Shown piece after piece: positions 44,146 through 55,540 of a DNA stretch of 64,000 bases. Position 1 is the stretch's first letter. Every line of letters starts with the position of its first letter. The notes beneath the pieces were generated by a model. The model had not been told where the DNA came from and searched no databases. It was given only the letters and a program-made list of their open reading frames with translations. The translations under genes were made by a program, and so were the position numbers. This stretch comes from Pycnopodia helianthoides (lineage: Eukaryota; Echinodermata; Asteroidea; Forcipulatida; Asteriidae), in assembly GCA_032158295.1 (NCBI GenBank), contig CM063257.1, positions 14,538,332 to 14,602,331 of the forward strand, in the 5' to 3' direction.

Positions 44146-44541
44146 TTAAAGGAACATTACAGAATTGTTTTTTGCTAACAAAACAGTTGCTGGCAGTGTA
44201 AGCACTTTATGTAATCCACCGTATACATAATACTGACAAACCTGTAGAAGTTTGAGATCGATCGGCCATCTGGGTGACGAGAAAATAGTGAAAAACCGAT
44301 TACACATTTGCATGAAATCATATAGATTCAAAAAATGAATAAAACGCTCACTGCGCGATAAACTCCAATCGGAAAATTAGTTTATTCATTTCTCATCAAG
44401 TATGGCATTTCAGACAGAAATATTTCAAGGGATGTTTTCTACTATCATCATCATTAGACCGTGTCAGTTTTATGTAAATCTGTGATAAAAAAGTATATTT
44501 TTTACAATTTTTTTCTTACCAATTCTGTAATGTTCCTTTAA
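44146..44541 (+). mobile_element. Family A TTAA-flanked element (intron 3)
   Basis: Full copy, TTAA at 44146-44149 and 44538-44541. Confidence 0.92.
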
Positions 44542-44924
44542 ATTTCTCCTAAACAACAACCTTGTTTGTTTTTGCACCTTGTCTGTTTTTCCCCCACTCT
44601 GGTGCACTTATGGTGTATGGATGCCAATCTGATAATTGCTAATTGGACATAGAACTGACTTTGAAACTCATCGCCTGCCCAATCGTATACGGAGGGCAAC
44701 ACACCGGCAAACAATGCTATCGGAGAGAGCTCAGGCCTGGTGGGACCGTGGTAATGACCAGCCGGGAGCTTGTCCTTTTTATTTCTTCTTCTTCACGAAC
44801 TGATCAAATCCACCTGGTTCGCTCTTGCTTCGGGAAACCTATTTTGTTCGAATTTTACCTTCTGGATTGCTCGACCTCCCCAGAGAACCTAACAGGATCT
44901 CATGCCTTATTTTTTCTCCTTTCT
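44542..44924. other. Intron 3, no feature recognised
   Basis: A 102-codon frame at 44643-44951 has no recognisable motif. Confidence 0.45.
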
Positions 44925-45545
44925 TATTTTGCTATGCTTCATGTCATCTAAAATACAATTGTGCCATATTTTCTAGTGAGTCTTCTACTATTTCTTAATC
45001 CTTTGCTGTATTTCTAAAATGCATTCATGCCTTATTTATGTGTAAGTCTTGTTATATTTCTTATTCTTTTGCTATGTTTCTTTTCCTCTAAAATTGCATT
45101 TGTGCCTTATTTATGTGTGTAAGTCTTTTATTATTTCTGGTTCTTTCGCTATAATGTTTTGTTTCATCTAAAATTGCAGTTGTGCTTTATTTATGTGTAA
45201 GTCTTGCATATTTCTTATTCTTTTGCTATGTTTTGTTTCATCTAAAACGCATTTTTACCTTACTTTCGTGTAAGTCTTGTATTATTTCTTAATCTTTTGC
45301 TATGTTTCGTTTCATCCAAAATTGCATTTGTGCCTTTTTTGTAAGTCTTGTATATTTCTTGTTCTTTTGCTATGTTTTGTTTCATCTGACATGCATTTGT
45401 ACCTTACTTTCGTGTAAGTCTTCTATATTTGTTATGTTTTTGCTATGTTTCTTCTCATCCCAAATTACATTTGTGCCTTTTTTTGTGTGTAAGTCTTGTA
45501 TATTTTTGAATTTTTTTTTGCTATGTTTTTGTTTTCTTGTCAGTC
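44925..45545. repeat. Degenerate tandem repeat of about 73 bp
   Basis: TTTGCTATGTTTxxTTTCAT recurs near 44930, 45002, 45072, 45146, 45221, 45296, 45366 and 45436, with GCATTTGTGCCTTATTTATG between. T-rich; the open frame it creates is not a gene. Confidence 0.85.
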
Positions 45546-45962
45546 CTCTTTATTCATTTTTGAAAAATTGAAATTGAAAAATTGATTCATGTTCAGTTCG
45601 GGATATAAGAATTACAAGAAATGATGCTTCTGACCTTTTTTCGCTCCTGGATAGGATTATACCGATTACATTGTTTGACATCCGCCGTGTTCCGTTCCTT
45701 CGTCGATGCCGGGTTTGAAGTGCAGCTCAGAGCGTTTAAGTTTGCTTGTCGGGAAGGCCTTGAGCATGCGCAGGGTCGTGGGTTCGATTCCCAGCAATGG
45801 CTTGACTTATGGTTTTGTTTGGCCCACAGGGCTCGATAGTCATTTGAGTAGAAAGTTATTTATAAATGCAGCGGTGAAGAGCAACAAATGCAATGGTTAT
45901 TATTCACACTTTAATCCCTATTTATAGTGTTTATTTCTATTATATTCTTGGCATAATATTTG
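45546..45962. other. Intron 3, box B remnant only
   Basis: TCGTGGGTTCGATTCCCAGC at about 45775 is a tRNA-like 3' half; the rest is unassigned. Confidence 0.45.
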
Positions 45963-46306
45963 TTAAAGGTATTTTACACTTTTGGTAACAGCTCAAAATC
46001 AGTGTCCACATTTTGTGTGATTAAACATATGCATGAACAAACAAACCTGTGAAAGTTTGAGCTCAATTGGTCATCGAGGTCACGAGAAAATAGTGAAAAG
46101 AGATCTTATGTTTTTTCTGTTTTTTCAAATTATCGCGCGCGATATTATTACTATTGTTTTACTCGTTTCTCAGAAACGATAGCATTTTAGGCAGAAATGT
46201 TTTAAGGAACCCTTTCTACCATTACTTACTATAAATCATGTAAGTTATGTGTGAATCTGTGAACATTGTGTTTTTCGATCTTACCAATAGTGTACAGGGC
46301 CTTTAA
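45963..46306 (+). mobile_element. Family C TTAA-flanked element (intron 3)
   Basis: Family C is about 340 bp with ends TTAAAGGTATTxTACACTTT and TGTACAGGGCCTTTAA, and a TTATCGCGCGCGATA centre. TTAA at 45963-45966 and 46303-46306. Confidence 0.9.
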
Positions 46307-46307
46307 G

Positions 46308-46371
46308 CGCCTCGAGCGTCACTGCGTGACGGAATTGTGCGCTTTATAAGAAGCCACTATTATTATTATCA
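46308..46371 (+). mobile_element. SINE S1 tail fragment
   Basis: CCTCGAGCGTCACTGCGTGA then GCGCTTTATAAGAAGCCACT and an ATT run, directly after a family C element. Confidence 0.75.
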
Positions 46372-46699
46372 TATGGCCCTACCTTTTAAGAGGGGCTCAA
46401 AGGTCAAATTCAGTTTTGAGTTGCGCTCATTTTCACAACAAATAGAGTCCTTATAAGTGCTGAAAAGGTTTCAAGTCTCTATCCTCATAATTATTAAAAT
46501 GGTGTAAAACGTCATTTTATTTGGTACTGTTACAGAGCCCCTTGAGTGTATTTTACAGGTAGGGTCTTAGATTTGTAAAAAAAAAAAAAAAAAAAAATTA
46601 TGACTCTAAAAACTATTTAGTGATTAGCACTGCAGCTGTTGATTGTATAAACTATTTTGAAAAAGGAGTCCCTTCGAAGTGACATGGTTTGGCATTTCC
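46372..46699 (+). repeat. Diverged copy of the 3151-3760 repeat
   Basis: GAGGGGCTCAAAGGTCAAAT, AAGTCTCTATCCTCATAATT, GAGCCCCTTGAGTG, then an A-run at 46578. Confidence 0.6.
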
Positions 46700-46860
46700 A
46701 CCCCAAGTAAATTTGAAATATGAGAAGCGATTCATGCATGAATCGTTTCTAAGATTTCTGAGGGCTGGTGTCCGTCCGCGAATGCCTTGTATGGGCAAGA
46801 GATGCGGTTGGTACCCGCTTTCACATCGATAAACGTGGATGGATTCGACGTTCTTGTGAA
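46700..46860 (+). repeat. Dispersed repeat (inverted copy at 50985)
   Basis: GCGATTCATGCATGAATCGT, GAGATGCGGTTGGTACCCGC and ACGTGGATGGATTCGACGTT; the reverse complement is at 50985-51170. Confidence 0.75.
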
Positions 46861-47081
46861 AATATAGTGAACGTTTTTGGCTGTTTCCTCAGCAAGTAGA
46901 CACTGCATTCAGCTGAAACAACCACAGGTGACTTGTATTGTCTCTTTCTTTATAATGTTGCCTATACATCAGCAATACGTTGACAAAAAAACAATCACTG
47001 ACCCGACCTTTAAGATTCAATTTCAGTTTGCATACCTACGATTATTTGTTTCTCGAACTTTTTCTGACAAAATGGCCTTTT

Positions 47082-47510
47082 GAAACTGTGGGTTCGAATC
47101 CCGGTCATGATACTTGTGCCCTTGAGCAAGGCACTTAACCATAATTGCCTAATGCCTATTTATCTGTAGGCGTGTCGTGGCCGAGTGGTCTAGTTCATCG
47201 GACCCAAGCTCTGGTGTTGTCAGCAGCACAGTGTGGGTTCGAATCCCGGTCATGACACTTGTGCCCTTGAGCAAGGCACTTAACCATAATTGCTTCGTAA
47301 AAAGTTGGGAAGGTGGTGTATTCTGCTCTACCAGCCAGGCTCCTAGTGGATGATACCCATGCCTACATCCTTACAGACTGTGTTTTAGCCCCAGGAATAG
47401 GTGGCAACGTGCCTCTGGTGTCAGTTGATTTGGGTCGACAGCCCAAATCAGTTAAGTGTAGCCCTCACCTTGAGTGGCCGTTCGGCCTCGTGAGTTAGGC
47501 GATATCCCAT
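47082..47510 (+). mobile_element. tandem SINE heads plus SINE body
   Basis: A partial head at 47082-47155 (GGGTTCGAATCCCGGTCATG) is followed by a full head from about 47170 with box A TGGCCGAGTGG and box B GGTTCGAATCC, the linker CTTGAGCAAGGCACTTAACC, and a longer body to about 47510 that ends TAAAAAAAGGAG. Confidence 0.75.
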
Positions 47511-47874
47511 AAAAAAAGGAGTTACGTTGAAATAAAAGCATTCCTACCAATTAACGAGGGGCTCCAAGGTAAAATGCAGTTTTGAGATGCACTAACATTT
47601 TCCAATTTTCTCTTACCGCACGTTAAAATGGTGCAGAACTTCATCTTGTTTGTGAGAGCTCCTTGAGTGAGAAATCCTCTCTGAAAGAAAAAGGCAGATC
47701 AAAGAGCTTGATTTTGTTGTTTCCTAAATAAATAAATAGCTCCCTTCCCCCACAGAGGGCAGACAATCAAGAAAGTCTCAATTCAGATAAAGCCTGGCAT
47801 TTTGTCATCCTCTTTAGAGTGCGATACACTCTGTAATAAAACAGCAGATCTATTTTTCATTATTAAATATGTTG
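47511..47874 (+). repeat. Diverged copy of the 3151-3760 repeat plus unassigned DNA
   Basis: CGAGGGGCTCCAAGGTAAAA and CTTACCGCACGTTAAAATGG at 47555-47690; the rest is unassigned. Confidence 0.6.
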
Positions 47875-48015
47875 TATGCAAGCTCGCCCCCAACCAGGCT
47901 AAAAGCCACTCTCGGCAAGGGGATACAAGACAATCCTTTATGACGGAAAATAGCTCACAGGGGAGCTGAAGGTAGGAGTTGATATTCCTCTTTAAAACAG
48001 TCTAGATTGTAGAAT
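47875..48015 (+). repeat. Dispersed repeat (copy of 26185-26330)
   Basis: CAGGCTAAAAGCCACTCTCG, GAGCTGAAGGTAGGAGTTGA and AAAACAGTCTAG. Confidence 0.75.
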
Positions 48016-49043
48016 GGATGAAAACTGGGGGGGGGGGGGGGAGGGAGGGTCGGGGTGGACGCGACGACAAAACGTGCGCCACCAACGTTGATACTCGTCA
48101 TTTCGCTCGGCCCCATCCAGGACCGCTGGGAGGGGCTAATCAGCTTGCACAGATTCTTGTTCAGGAAGTACGTCAAGCGGGCAGTGGTTGCAGTGTGAGT
48201 GTGATGCATGATGGGACTGAGCATGGGACTGAGCATCAACGTTAACGATACGTTTGCCCATCCCAGCGCCTTTGGTTTTAAGGCAAGGCGCTGGGGACGA
48301 GCGAACTCATTCATGAGCATGCAAGCAACCGATTAGACTATTAGTAATTGTACGCTGTCCTTATCCGCAAGGATAAGGACAGGCCACCGGTCTATTAGTC
48401 AAAGAGATGGTCACTGCTACTGGTCCCCTGTCCAACTGGTCCCCCTATCTGCAAGACCGCAATGGGATGCGAGGTCAAAGGTGCGTTTGTCAGGATTCCT
48501 CCAAACGCTCGAAGCCGGTCTCTGGCGTAAAACACGAGCCTCGAAGTGTGACGTCAGATGTTCGGGCTAGCAACCGATACACACAATTCTGGCCGATAGA
48601 TGGATTGCAATAGCACGGCTATCCCGATTTTTGTTCTTCTTTTTTTCTGACGTAACGGTTAAGAGCAACCCCTATTTTTTAAATGAACGGCTCCAACTGG
48701 AACGGCCGTCGGGATCAAGCTAAATCGTGTGGTCCCCCCCCCCCCGGATGTAAAGATTCACCGGGCAAGCAGTTTCAAAGAGATGCAGAACATCGAGTAA
48801 AGCTACTTGGAACGGCTCCTTGTTCCACATCTCATCAAAGCTAAGAGTGTTATACCATGGAGGTTCTTCCTCCGTGGTTATACCACCGTGTTTTGTTTGG
48901 AGACAATAATTCCAAGAAGCAAAAAACATTCCCGAGTTATGCATTTATGTGTTTTCTTGGCAGCTAAAGAGGAAAAGCGATCCCGGCTTGTGTTTCTATC
49001 TAGTTTGAACCTCCATGTGCCCTGTTGGCTCTCCATGTAACAC
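48016..49043. other. Intron 3, no gene recognised
   Basis: G-run at about 48028-48041, C-run at 48736. A small hairpin CAGCGCC...GGCGCTGGGG near 48265-48295 and CTTATCCGCAAGGATAAGG at 48360. No conserved frame. Confidence 0.45.
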
Positions 49044-49386
49044 TTAAAGGCCCTGTACACTATTGGTAAGATCGAAAAACACAATGTTCACAGATTCACA
49101 CATAACTTACATGATTTAAAGTAAGTAATGGTAGAAAGGGTTCCTTAAAATATTTCTGCCTAAAATGCTACCGTTTCTGAGAAACGAGTAAAACAATAGT
49201 AATTATCGCGCGCGATAATTTGAAAAAACAGAAAAAACATAAGATCTCTTTTCACTATTTTCTCGTGACCTCGATGACCAATTGAGCTCAAACTTTCACA
49301 GGTTTGTTTGTTCATGCATATGTTTAATCACACAAAATGTGGACACTGATTTTGAGCTGTTACCAAAAGTGTAACAATACCTTTAA
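49044..49386 (-). mobile_element. Family C TTAA-flanked element (intron 3)
   Basis: Full reverse copy, TTAA at 49044-49047 and 49383-49386, with TTATCGCGCGCGATAATTTG. Confidence 0.92.
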
Positions 49387-49444
49387 GAGAATGAGAAATG
49401 TCAGATTGAATCTGAATTGAGATTAGTTTTTGTATGTCTGTTCT

Positions 49445-49497
49445 GTGGGGAGGGGGGAGGGGGGAAGAGGGGGAGGGGGGAAGAGGGGGAGGGGGAA
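49445..49497 (+). repeat. Purine-rich tract with repeated G runs
   Basis: Repeats of GAAGAGGGGGAGGGGG and GGGGAGGGGGG; at least eight runs of four or more Gs within about 52 bases. Confidence 0.9.
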
Positions 49498-49746
49498 GCT
49501 ATTTTTTGAAGACAAATAAATCATGCCCTTTGATCAACCTCTCTGTCAAAGAAGATATCTCACAAGCTCCATAAATTCAACACAAGGTGCTCTGAACATT
49601 AACACCTTGAGGTTATTGGCTTGTACAATTTCCAGCACTTTCATGAGGAATCTATCCGTTGGGGCTTCCAAGGTACACAGAGGTCACATGAGGTTAAACC
49701 CTCACGGGCACCTCTGGTTAAACTCTGCATTCATCACTTTGCAAAA

Positions 49747-49899
49747 TGGGAGTTTATAAGGAGGAATGCAACATTTAAATATGAGGTTAAAAAGGGTTGA
49801 ACCTCATCTAACCCTGAGGTTTTTTTTCCCCAAGGTTCAAAGAGGTTCAACCCTAATATACCTCTTGTTGAATGTCGCATTCCTCCCTTATAGCTCCCA
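49747..49899. mobile_element. Inverted-repeat element, AAGGAGGAATGCAACATT arms
   Basis: GGGAGTTTATAAGGAGGAAT on the left, ATTCCTCCCTTATAGCTCCC on the right, with paired GAGGTTAAAAAGGGTTGAAC and GGTTCAACCC inside. A short satellite-like copy (GAGGTTAAACCCTC) precedes it. Confidence 0.7.
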
Positions 49900-50587
49900 T
49901 CATGCCGAAACGCCACAGCACGTCACAGTGGCGTCACTTTAATGGCCTGCCTGCGCCGGTGCAAAAAAACCCGCGCGTGGTCATGGGCTCGGCCGTTCAC
50001 TTGTTTTCTCAGTTCAGCCTCGTCCAAAACTACCGAGAGCGAGCGCGAGACTCTCTCGTTTAGTAATTGGGCATTATTTTCATCAGCAGTCCTTGTCATT
50101 TACATCGGTAATAACTCGATTACGGCGGTCCACTCAAATTCATAAATTTGATTTTCCATTCGGTTACATGTAGTGAATCAGTCATCGTTCGTTGATTGCA
50201 AGACAGGGGCCATCTGCTTTAATAAGCTTTGCCCGGGGTTTTATTGGAGAGCTTTGCAAGCCGTGTAAATGAGATATTGTCAGAACGTACTCTGTGTGAT
50301 AAGCTTATGGCTTTAAAGGTGGGGTCGTAGATTGTTTATATTTTGAATTTTTTTGTATGTCAAGGTAATGCTGATTTATTGGCAAAGGTATAAAGAAAGA
50401 TACAAAAAGACACATGTAAATATTTAAAGTGAACGATTTGAGGCTGCTTGTTGAGAAAACAGAAACAAATCTGCCATTATTTTTTCTTCGCGGTTTTGCT
50501 TCTATCTCCTGCGGGATTGGGCAGAGGGATCGCACTGTTTACTGTTTACTTTCTCTTGTTTGACTCTATTCTTTTTACAGACTGTCA
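49900..50587. other. Intron 3, no feature recognised
   Basis: Unique-looking; open frames of 60-76 codons lack motifs. Confidence 0.5.
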
Positions 50588-50985
50588 GTTTTCTGTGCAT
50601 TGATGGCTTTTAAATTTACGTGATTTTCATCACTTCATTTTCTTGTCTATATTTTAAATTGTTCCTGTTGTGGTTTTTAATTGTACTTTTTAATGTATCC
50701 ATTTCCTTAATCAATTTGTGTAAAGCGCCTTTGTTTTTTATGACGGTTAGTTTTCTGTGCATTCTACATTTTTTAATTATGGCTTTTATTTTTTAGCATT
50801 TTTAAATACAATTTACGTGATTTTCATCACATAATTTTCCTGCCGATATTATTGTTCCTGTAGTGGTTTTTAATTGTACTTTTTAATGTGTATCCATTTC
50901 CTTAATAATTTGTGTAAAGCGCCTTAGAGCTTGTTTTTTCTGAATTTTGGCGCTATATAAATACTGTATTAATATTATTATATTA
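50588..50985 (+). mobile_element. LINE-like 3' tail with internal direct duplication
   Basis: TTTACGTGATTTTCATCAC, GTGGTTTTTAATTGTACTTT and TTTGTGTAAAGCGCCTT each occur twice about 150-200 bp apart. The unit ends GGCGCTATATAAATACTGTA and an ATT run, like a non-LTR tail. Confidence 0.6.
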
Positions 50986-51170
50986 TTCACAAGAACGTCG
51001 AATCCATCCACGTTTAGCGAGGTGACAGCGGGTACCAACCGCATCTCTGGCCGCAGCGTTCGCGAACGGACACCAAACCCTTTGGAAATCTAAGAAACGA
51101 TTCATGCATTATGATAGCGATTAGAATTCGTCTCTAAGGTATTTCTTCGACGGAAACCCTTTTTCTGAAA
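50985..51170 (-). repeat. Dispersed repeat (inverted copy of 46700-46860)
   Basis: AACGTCGAATCCATCCACGT, GCGGGTACCAACCGCATCTC and AAACGATTCATGCAT. Confidence 0.75.
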
Positions 51171-51264
51171 GTTGTTTATACCATCAACAGCTACAGTGCT
51201 TCTCACCGAGTCAGTTTTTATAGTCTTACACTTTTGGAGTATTTGCCAATCTATGGTTATACCT

Positions 51265-51645
51265 TTAAAGACACTGGACACTTTGGTAATTGTCAAAGAC
51301 CAGTCTTCTCACTTGGTGTTTCTCAACATATGCACAAAATAACAAACCTGTGAACATTTGAAGTCAATTGGTCGTCGAAGTTGAGAGATAATAATGGAAG
51401 AAAAAACACCCTTGTCACACGAAGTTGTGTGCTTTCAGATGCTTGATTTCGAGACCTCACGCGTGAGGTCTCAAAATCAATTCAAATATTTTACTTCTTT
51501 CTCAAAAACTACGTTACTTCAGAGGGAGCCGTTTCTCACAATGTTTTATACTATCAACAGCTCTCCATTCCTCGTTAATACCAAGTAAGTTTGTATGCTA
51601 ACAATTATTTTGAGTAATTACCAATAGTGCCCACAGTGCCTTTAA
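51265..51645 (+). mobile_element. Family B TTAA-flanked element (intron 3)
   Basis: Full copy, TTAA at 51265-51268 and 51642-51645, with the CACGCGTGAGGTCTC core. Confidence 0.9.
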
Positions 51646-51825
51646 GTTGGCGATTCAAGGGCTTGTTTGAATTCACACAGGCAACCGGGTGATGTCCTGC
51701 GTGCTGCTATTATAACCAACCTTATACGCAAAACCTTGGTGTGTAATCACGTAATGAGATGTGCTTCCCACTCGGCATGCCGCCGTCCTGTTGCATCTAA
51801 AGTAGTCTGCATCTAAAAGTAGTCA

Positions 51826-52008
51826 CATATAGCTGCTTAAGCAGAAAATAGTACTTAATAATTTACTGCTAAGGAAAAAGAAGCAGGATACCGGTCGAAA
51901 ATGGTACATGTGACATTACATTTTGGTTGGTATAACCTCACTTCGGTAAGCAAAATTGTTTTGTGCTTAGCTAATTTGGGGGCTTAAGCAGCTCTATGAA
52001 ATTGGGCC
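51826..52008. mobile_element. GAGCTGCTTAA palindromic element
   Basis: From CATATAGCTGCTTAAGCAGA to CTTAAGCAGCTCTATGAAAT and TGGGCCC. Adjacent to another copy at 52018. Confidence 0.7.
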
Positions 52009-52017
52009 CAGGGTAAA

Positions 52018-52200
52018 TTTTCGTAGAGCTGCTTAAGCAGAAAAGGTAACTAAGCACAACCAAATTATGCTTACCAGAATAAGGTTACCGGCCAAACTAC
52101 CATGTCACATGCACGGATTTGTGACTGGTGTCCTGCTGATTTCTGCTGAACAGAAAATTGTTCAGCAAAATATGTTCTGCTTAAGACAAAGCCGTTGTTT
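52018..52200. mobile_element. GAGCTGCTTAA palindromic element
   Basis: GTAGAGCTGCTTAAGCAGAA, AAGGTTACCGGCCAAACTAC and a degraded right end near TGCTTAAGACAAAGCC. A remnant also lies at about 52575-52695. Confidence 0.65.
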
Positions 52201-52397
52201 CGAAAAAAGCCCGGCAACCGATTGGTGATGAATTGGAAATGAACAGTCTGGTCCCCCCTTCATGTTTTGGTTATTGTTATCATTATAGGTAGAAGGGTTC
52301 GGACACAAGATGACTGTCAGGATTGATACGTTTTATTGGAGGGGTGTTTGGTAAAGTGTTGACATTTTATTTTGCCGAAAGGAAAGAGACCTAAAAT

Positions 52398-52503
52398 AAC
52401 CTGCGGCTGCTGCTATAAATGCGGCTGTGGCTAAGGGTGTTGCGAAGGACAGCCCATCCTTCAACGCGTGTAAACGAAATGGTATAGCCGTAGCCGCTTA
52501 TTA
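52398..52503. mobile_element. Copy of the GGCTACGGCTACG inverted-repeat family
   Basis: GCGGCTGTGGCTAAGGGTGT on the left and GTATAGCCGTAGCCGCTTAT on the right, with the GTTGCGAAGGAC core. A more decayed relative may lie near 59690-59815. Confidence 0.55.
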
Positions 52504-52700
52504 GAAACAAAGCTAAGAATAATTCTAATCGTTATTTCACATTAGTAAAAACATGAAATAATGTACAATTATAACAGAGCTGATTAATCAGGAAATTATG
52601 CTGAAAATGTTTCTTCTCAGCAGAAAATTAGCATGGTACCAGCCACAAATGGTGCAGGTGACATGGTATTTTGGCTGGCTGTAATCTACTTTTGGGTGCT

Positions 52701-53061
52701 TTAAGGTATTGTTACACTTTTGGTAACAGCTCAAATCAGTGTCCACATTTTGTGTGATTCAACATTATGCATGAACAAACAAATATATGAAAGTTTGAGC
52801 TCGATTGGTCATCGAGGTCACGAGAAAATAGTGAAAAGAGACCGTATGTGTTTTTTTTTTTTTTTCAAACATCGAGTTTTTATCGCGCGTGATAAAAACT
52901 ATTGTTTTACTCATTTTATCAGAAACGATGGCATTTTAGGCAGAAATATTTTAAGGAACCCTTTCTACCATAGATTACTTTAAATCATGTAGCCTAGGTT
53001 ATGTGTGAATCTGTGAACATTTGTGTTTTTCGATCTTACCAATAGTGTACAGGGCTTTTAA
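52701..53061 (+). mobile_element. Family C TTAA-flanked element (intron 3)
   Basis: Full copy; left end TTAAGGTATTGTTACACTTT, right end TGTACAGGGCTTTTAA, longer T-run inside. Confidence 0.88.
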
Positions 53062-53138
53062 GCAGCTCTATGAAATTGGGTCCTGATCTTTAGGTGGTTT
53101 AAGATATTAATGAATGTAAATTACACCTCTTCGTGTAC

Positions 53139-53313
53139 TTAAAGGGGCTGTAGTGATCATAGTCTGCTTGTGACTGGACATGACCTCTAATCAAGTTACT
53201 ACACGCGCGCGCGTTGATCGGCACACCACAAGCAACAGCTTTAAAGGGCGCGTGTGCAGTCATGGGGTGAGCGTTCAGAATTTAATTTGATCACGACGAC
53301 AGTGTCCCTTTAA
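53139..53313. mobile_element. Short TTAA-flanked element, family D
   Basis: 175 bp, TTAA at 53139-53142 and 53310-53313, ends AGGGGCTGTAGTGATCATA and GATCACGACGACAGTGTCCCT, centre ACGCGCGCGCGTTGATCG. Confidence 0.8.
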
Positions 53314-53315
53314 TT

Positions 53316-53700
53316 GGTTACCAGTTCACTGTTTGCACCTCTCCGTGTACTTAATTGGTCACTAGTTCACTGTTCACACCTACTTGTGTACATAATCGGT
53401 TACCAGTTCACTGTTTGCGCCTCTTCATGTACTTAATTGGTCACTAGTTCACTGTTCACACCTACTTGTGTACATAATCGGTTACTAGTTCACTGTTTGC
53501 GCCTCTTCGTGTACTTAATTGGTCACTAGTTCACTGTTCACCCACTTGTGTACATAATCGGTTACCAGTTCACTGTTTGCACTCTCATGTACTTAATTGG
53601 TCACTAGTTCACTGTTCACACCTACTTGTGTACATAATCGGTTACTAGTTCACTGTTTGCGCCTCTTCGTGTATCTTATTGGTTACTAGTTCACCGTTTG
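53316..53700. repeat. 82-bp dimeric tandem repeat
   Basis: Alternating half-units of about 41 bp: TTAATTGGTCACTAGTTCAC...CACACCTACTTGTGTACA and AATCGGTTACCAGTTCACTG...TTGCGCCTCTTCGTGTAC. About 4.5 dimers, directly after the family D element. Confidence 0.9.
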
Positions 53701-54895
53701 ACGCCGAAGTTGCTCGTACATTACACGGGTGCTCAGAAGGTAATGTCCTCCACGGTGTGATCTTTAATTACATGCACATTACGTTCAGACTTGGATATTG
53801 GATAACAACACCTAGCCCGCTAGAAGCTCTCTGTGGCACCTTTATAATCCGAACTTGATGCCAAGTGCACAATCAGGAACCGTTTCGTATAACACTAAAA
53901 GCTCTAGCCCGAGGGGCTGACGATAATGCTTCAAGGCATGTGATAATTTCGCAAAACACCGGCCTCTCTCTGTTCTTCGGAGATTCACCTCTGACATTAG
54001 CTGGTTTCACTCGCGGCTTCGCGGGGTTTAGGGCGCAGCATACAAGCACACCAGCTATGAAATTTGTCAAATGTATGCGCCAACTCCACCAATGGGATGT
54101 ATTGACTGGCTACCCAATAAACCTTTCTATACCGTAGGCAGGATATCGGCAGGGGACCAGACTGCACAAGCACTCGCATGACCATTCGCTGTCTCGTCAA
54201 CTTAAGCGCAGCGGAAACGGTGTTCATGTGGGAGCGCGATGGAAGGAAAATCGAAGCCGAACACTCGGTTTTTACAACTCATTTTGAACGGCGGGCACGC
54301 GCGAGTGTCTTCGACCGGGTGAAAGGAGACTCTGCCACGGGCACTCGAGCACACTGAGCCCGGCGGTGTGGGCCTGAGAGCGCCAGTGCAAGTGTCGCCT
54401 TCGACACGGAAGTACGCAACGCGATCAGGCAGACGAAATGCCCTGGCAATTTTTTTTTCTTTTTCTAACAGCTTTCCAACATCTGTTATTTACACAGTGT
54501 AGTTGATGGTTTTTACACGAGAGTGTTGGGTCTGTCATATTCATGTATACAGGCTATCAGAGCTTTAAGTTACCATTCGGATGTTCCGTGTAATTAGACC
54601 TACGCATCATCACTTTTAAGACCTTTCGATTTTAAAACCATGTAGTAAGGGACGTTGTCAGCACATGCTGATATATTGTAATATTTCCGCTGTTATAACC
54701 ACATCGTGCATACTGACATCGTACATACAGCTCCTATGACACGATCATCTACGTTGGACCGTACCACACGTCCTCGTTGGGGGGGGGGGGGGTGTCATTG
54801 ATTTGGTTTGAAGGGGGCAGGCCAAAACCTTGCCAGCATCTTTTATCTACAAAAACGGTTTGTAAATTTTGGTAGATGAAACTGAATTATATAAC
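53701..54895. other. Intron 3, CpG-rich segment then AT-rich DNA
   Basis: 53850-54430 is visibly richer in GC and CpG than the rest of the intron (GCGGCTTCGCGGGGTTTAGG, GGCGGGCACGCGCGAGTGTC). No conserved frame or splice site pair was recognised. G-run at 54780-54792. Confidence 0.4.
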
Positions 54896-55279
54896 TTAAA
54901 GGAACATGACAGAATTGGTTTTTGCTAACAAAACAGTTGCTGGCAGTGTAAGCACTTTATGTAATCCACCATATACATAAACTGACAAACCTGTAGAAGT
55001 TTGAGATCGATCGGCCATCTGGGTCACGAGAAAATAGTGAAAGACCGATTACACATTTGCATGAAATCATATGGGTTCAACAAATGAATAAAACGCTCAC
55101 TGAGCGATAAACTCCAATCGGAAAATTAGTTTATTCATTTCTCATCAAATATGGCATTTCAGACAGAAATATTTCAAAGGATGTTTTCTACTATCATCAT
55201 CATTAGACCGTGTCAGTTTTATGTAAATCTGTGATCAAAAGTATATTTTACAATTACCAATTCTGTAATGTTCCTTTAA
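54896..55279 (+). mobile_element. Family A TTAA-flanked element (intron 3)
   Basis: Full copy, TTAA at 54896-54899 and 55276-55279; small deletion near the right end. Confidence 0.92.
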
Positions 55280-55540
55280 GTAATCAAGCAAACAAAGAAG
55301 CTTGAATTAACCCAGGCAATACCTGGACGGGTTATGCAAGACACTTAGATAGACAAATTGTTGAAACAATGCAAAAACAATCCCCCTTAACCAATGGATA
55401 AAAGCATGTGGGCTGGCAACGTACTGGAGGGGCGTTGCAACCAAACAGGTCCCTTAATGCAGGGTTTTAAAAGAAAAACAATACTTTTTCCATACTTTGC
55501 GTTTTGTCTCTTTACAACCGTTTCTCCTATCATTAAAGGA

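Noticed and set aside
45302..45571. 89-codon Phe/Cys-rich hydrophobic frame as a membrane protein
   Set aside because: Lies inside the T-rich tandem repeat of about 73 bp; hydrophobicity follows from T-rich codons.
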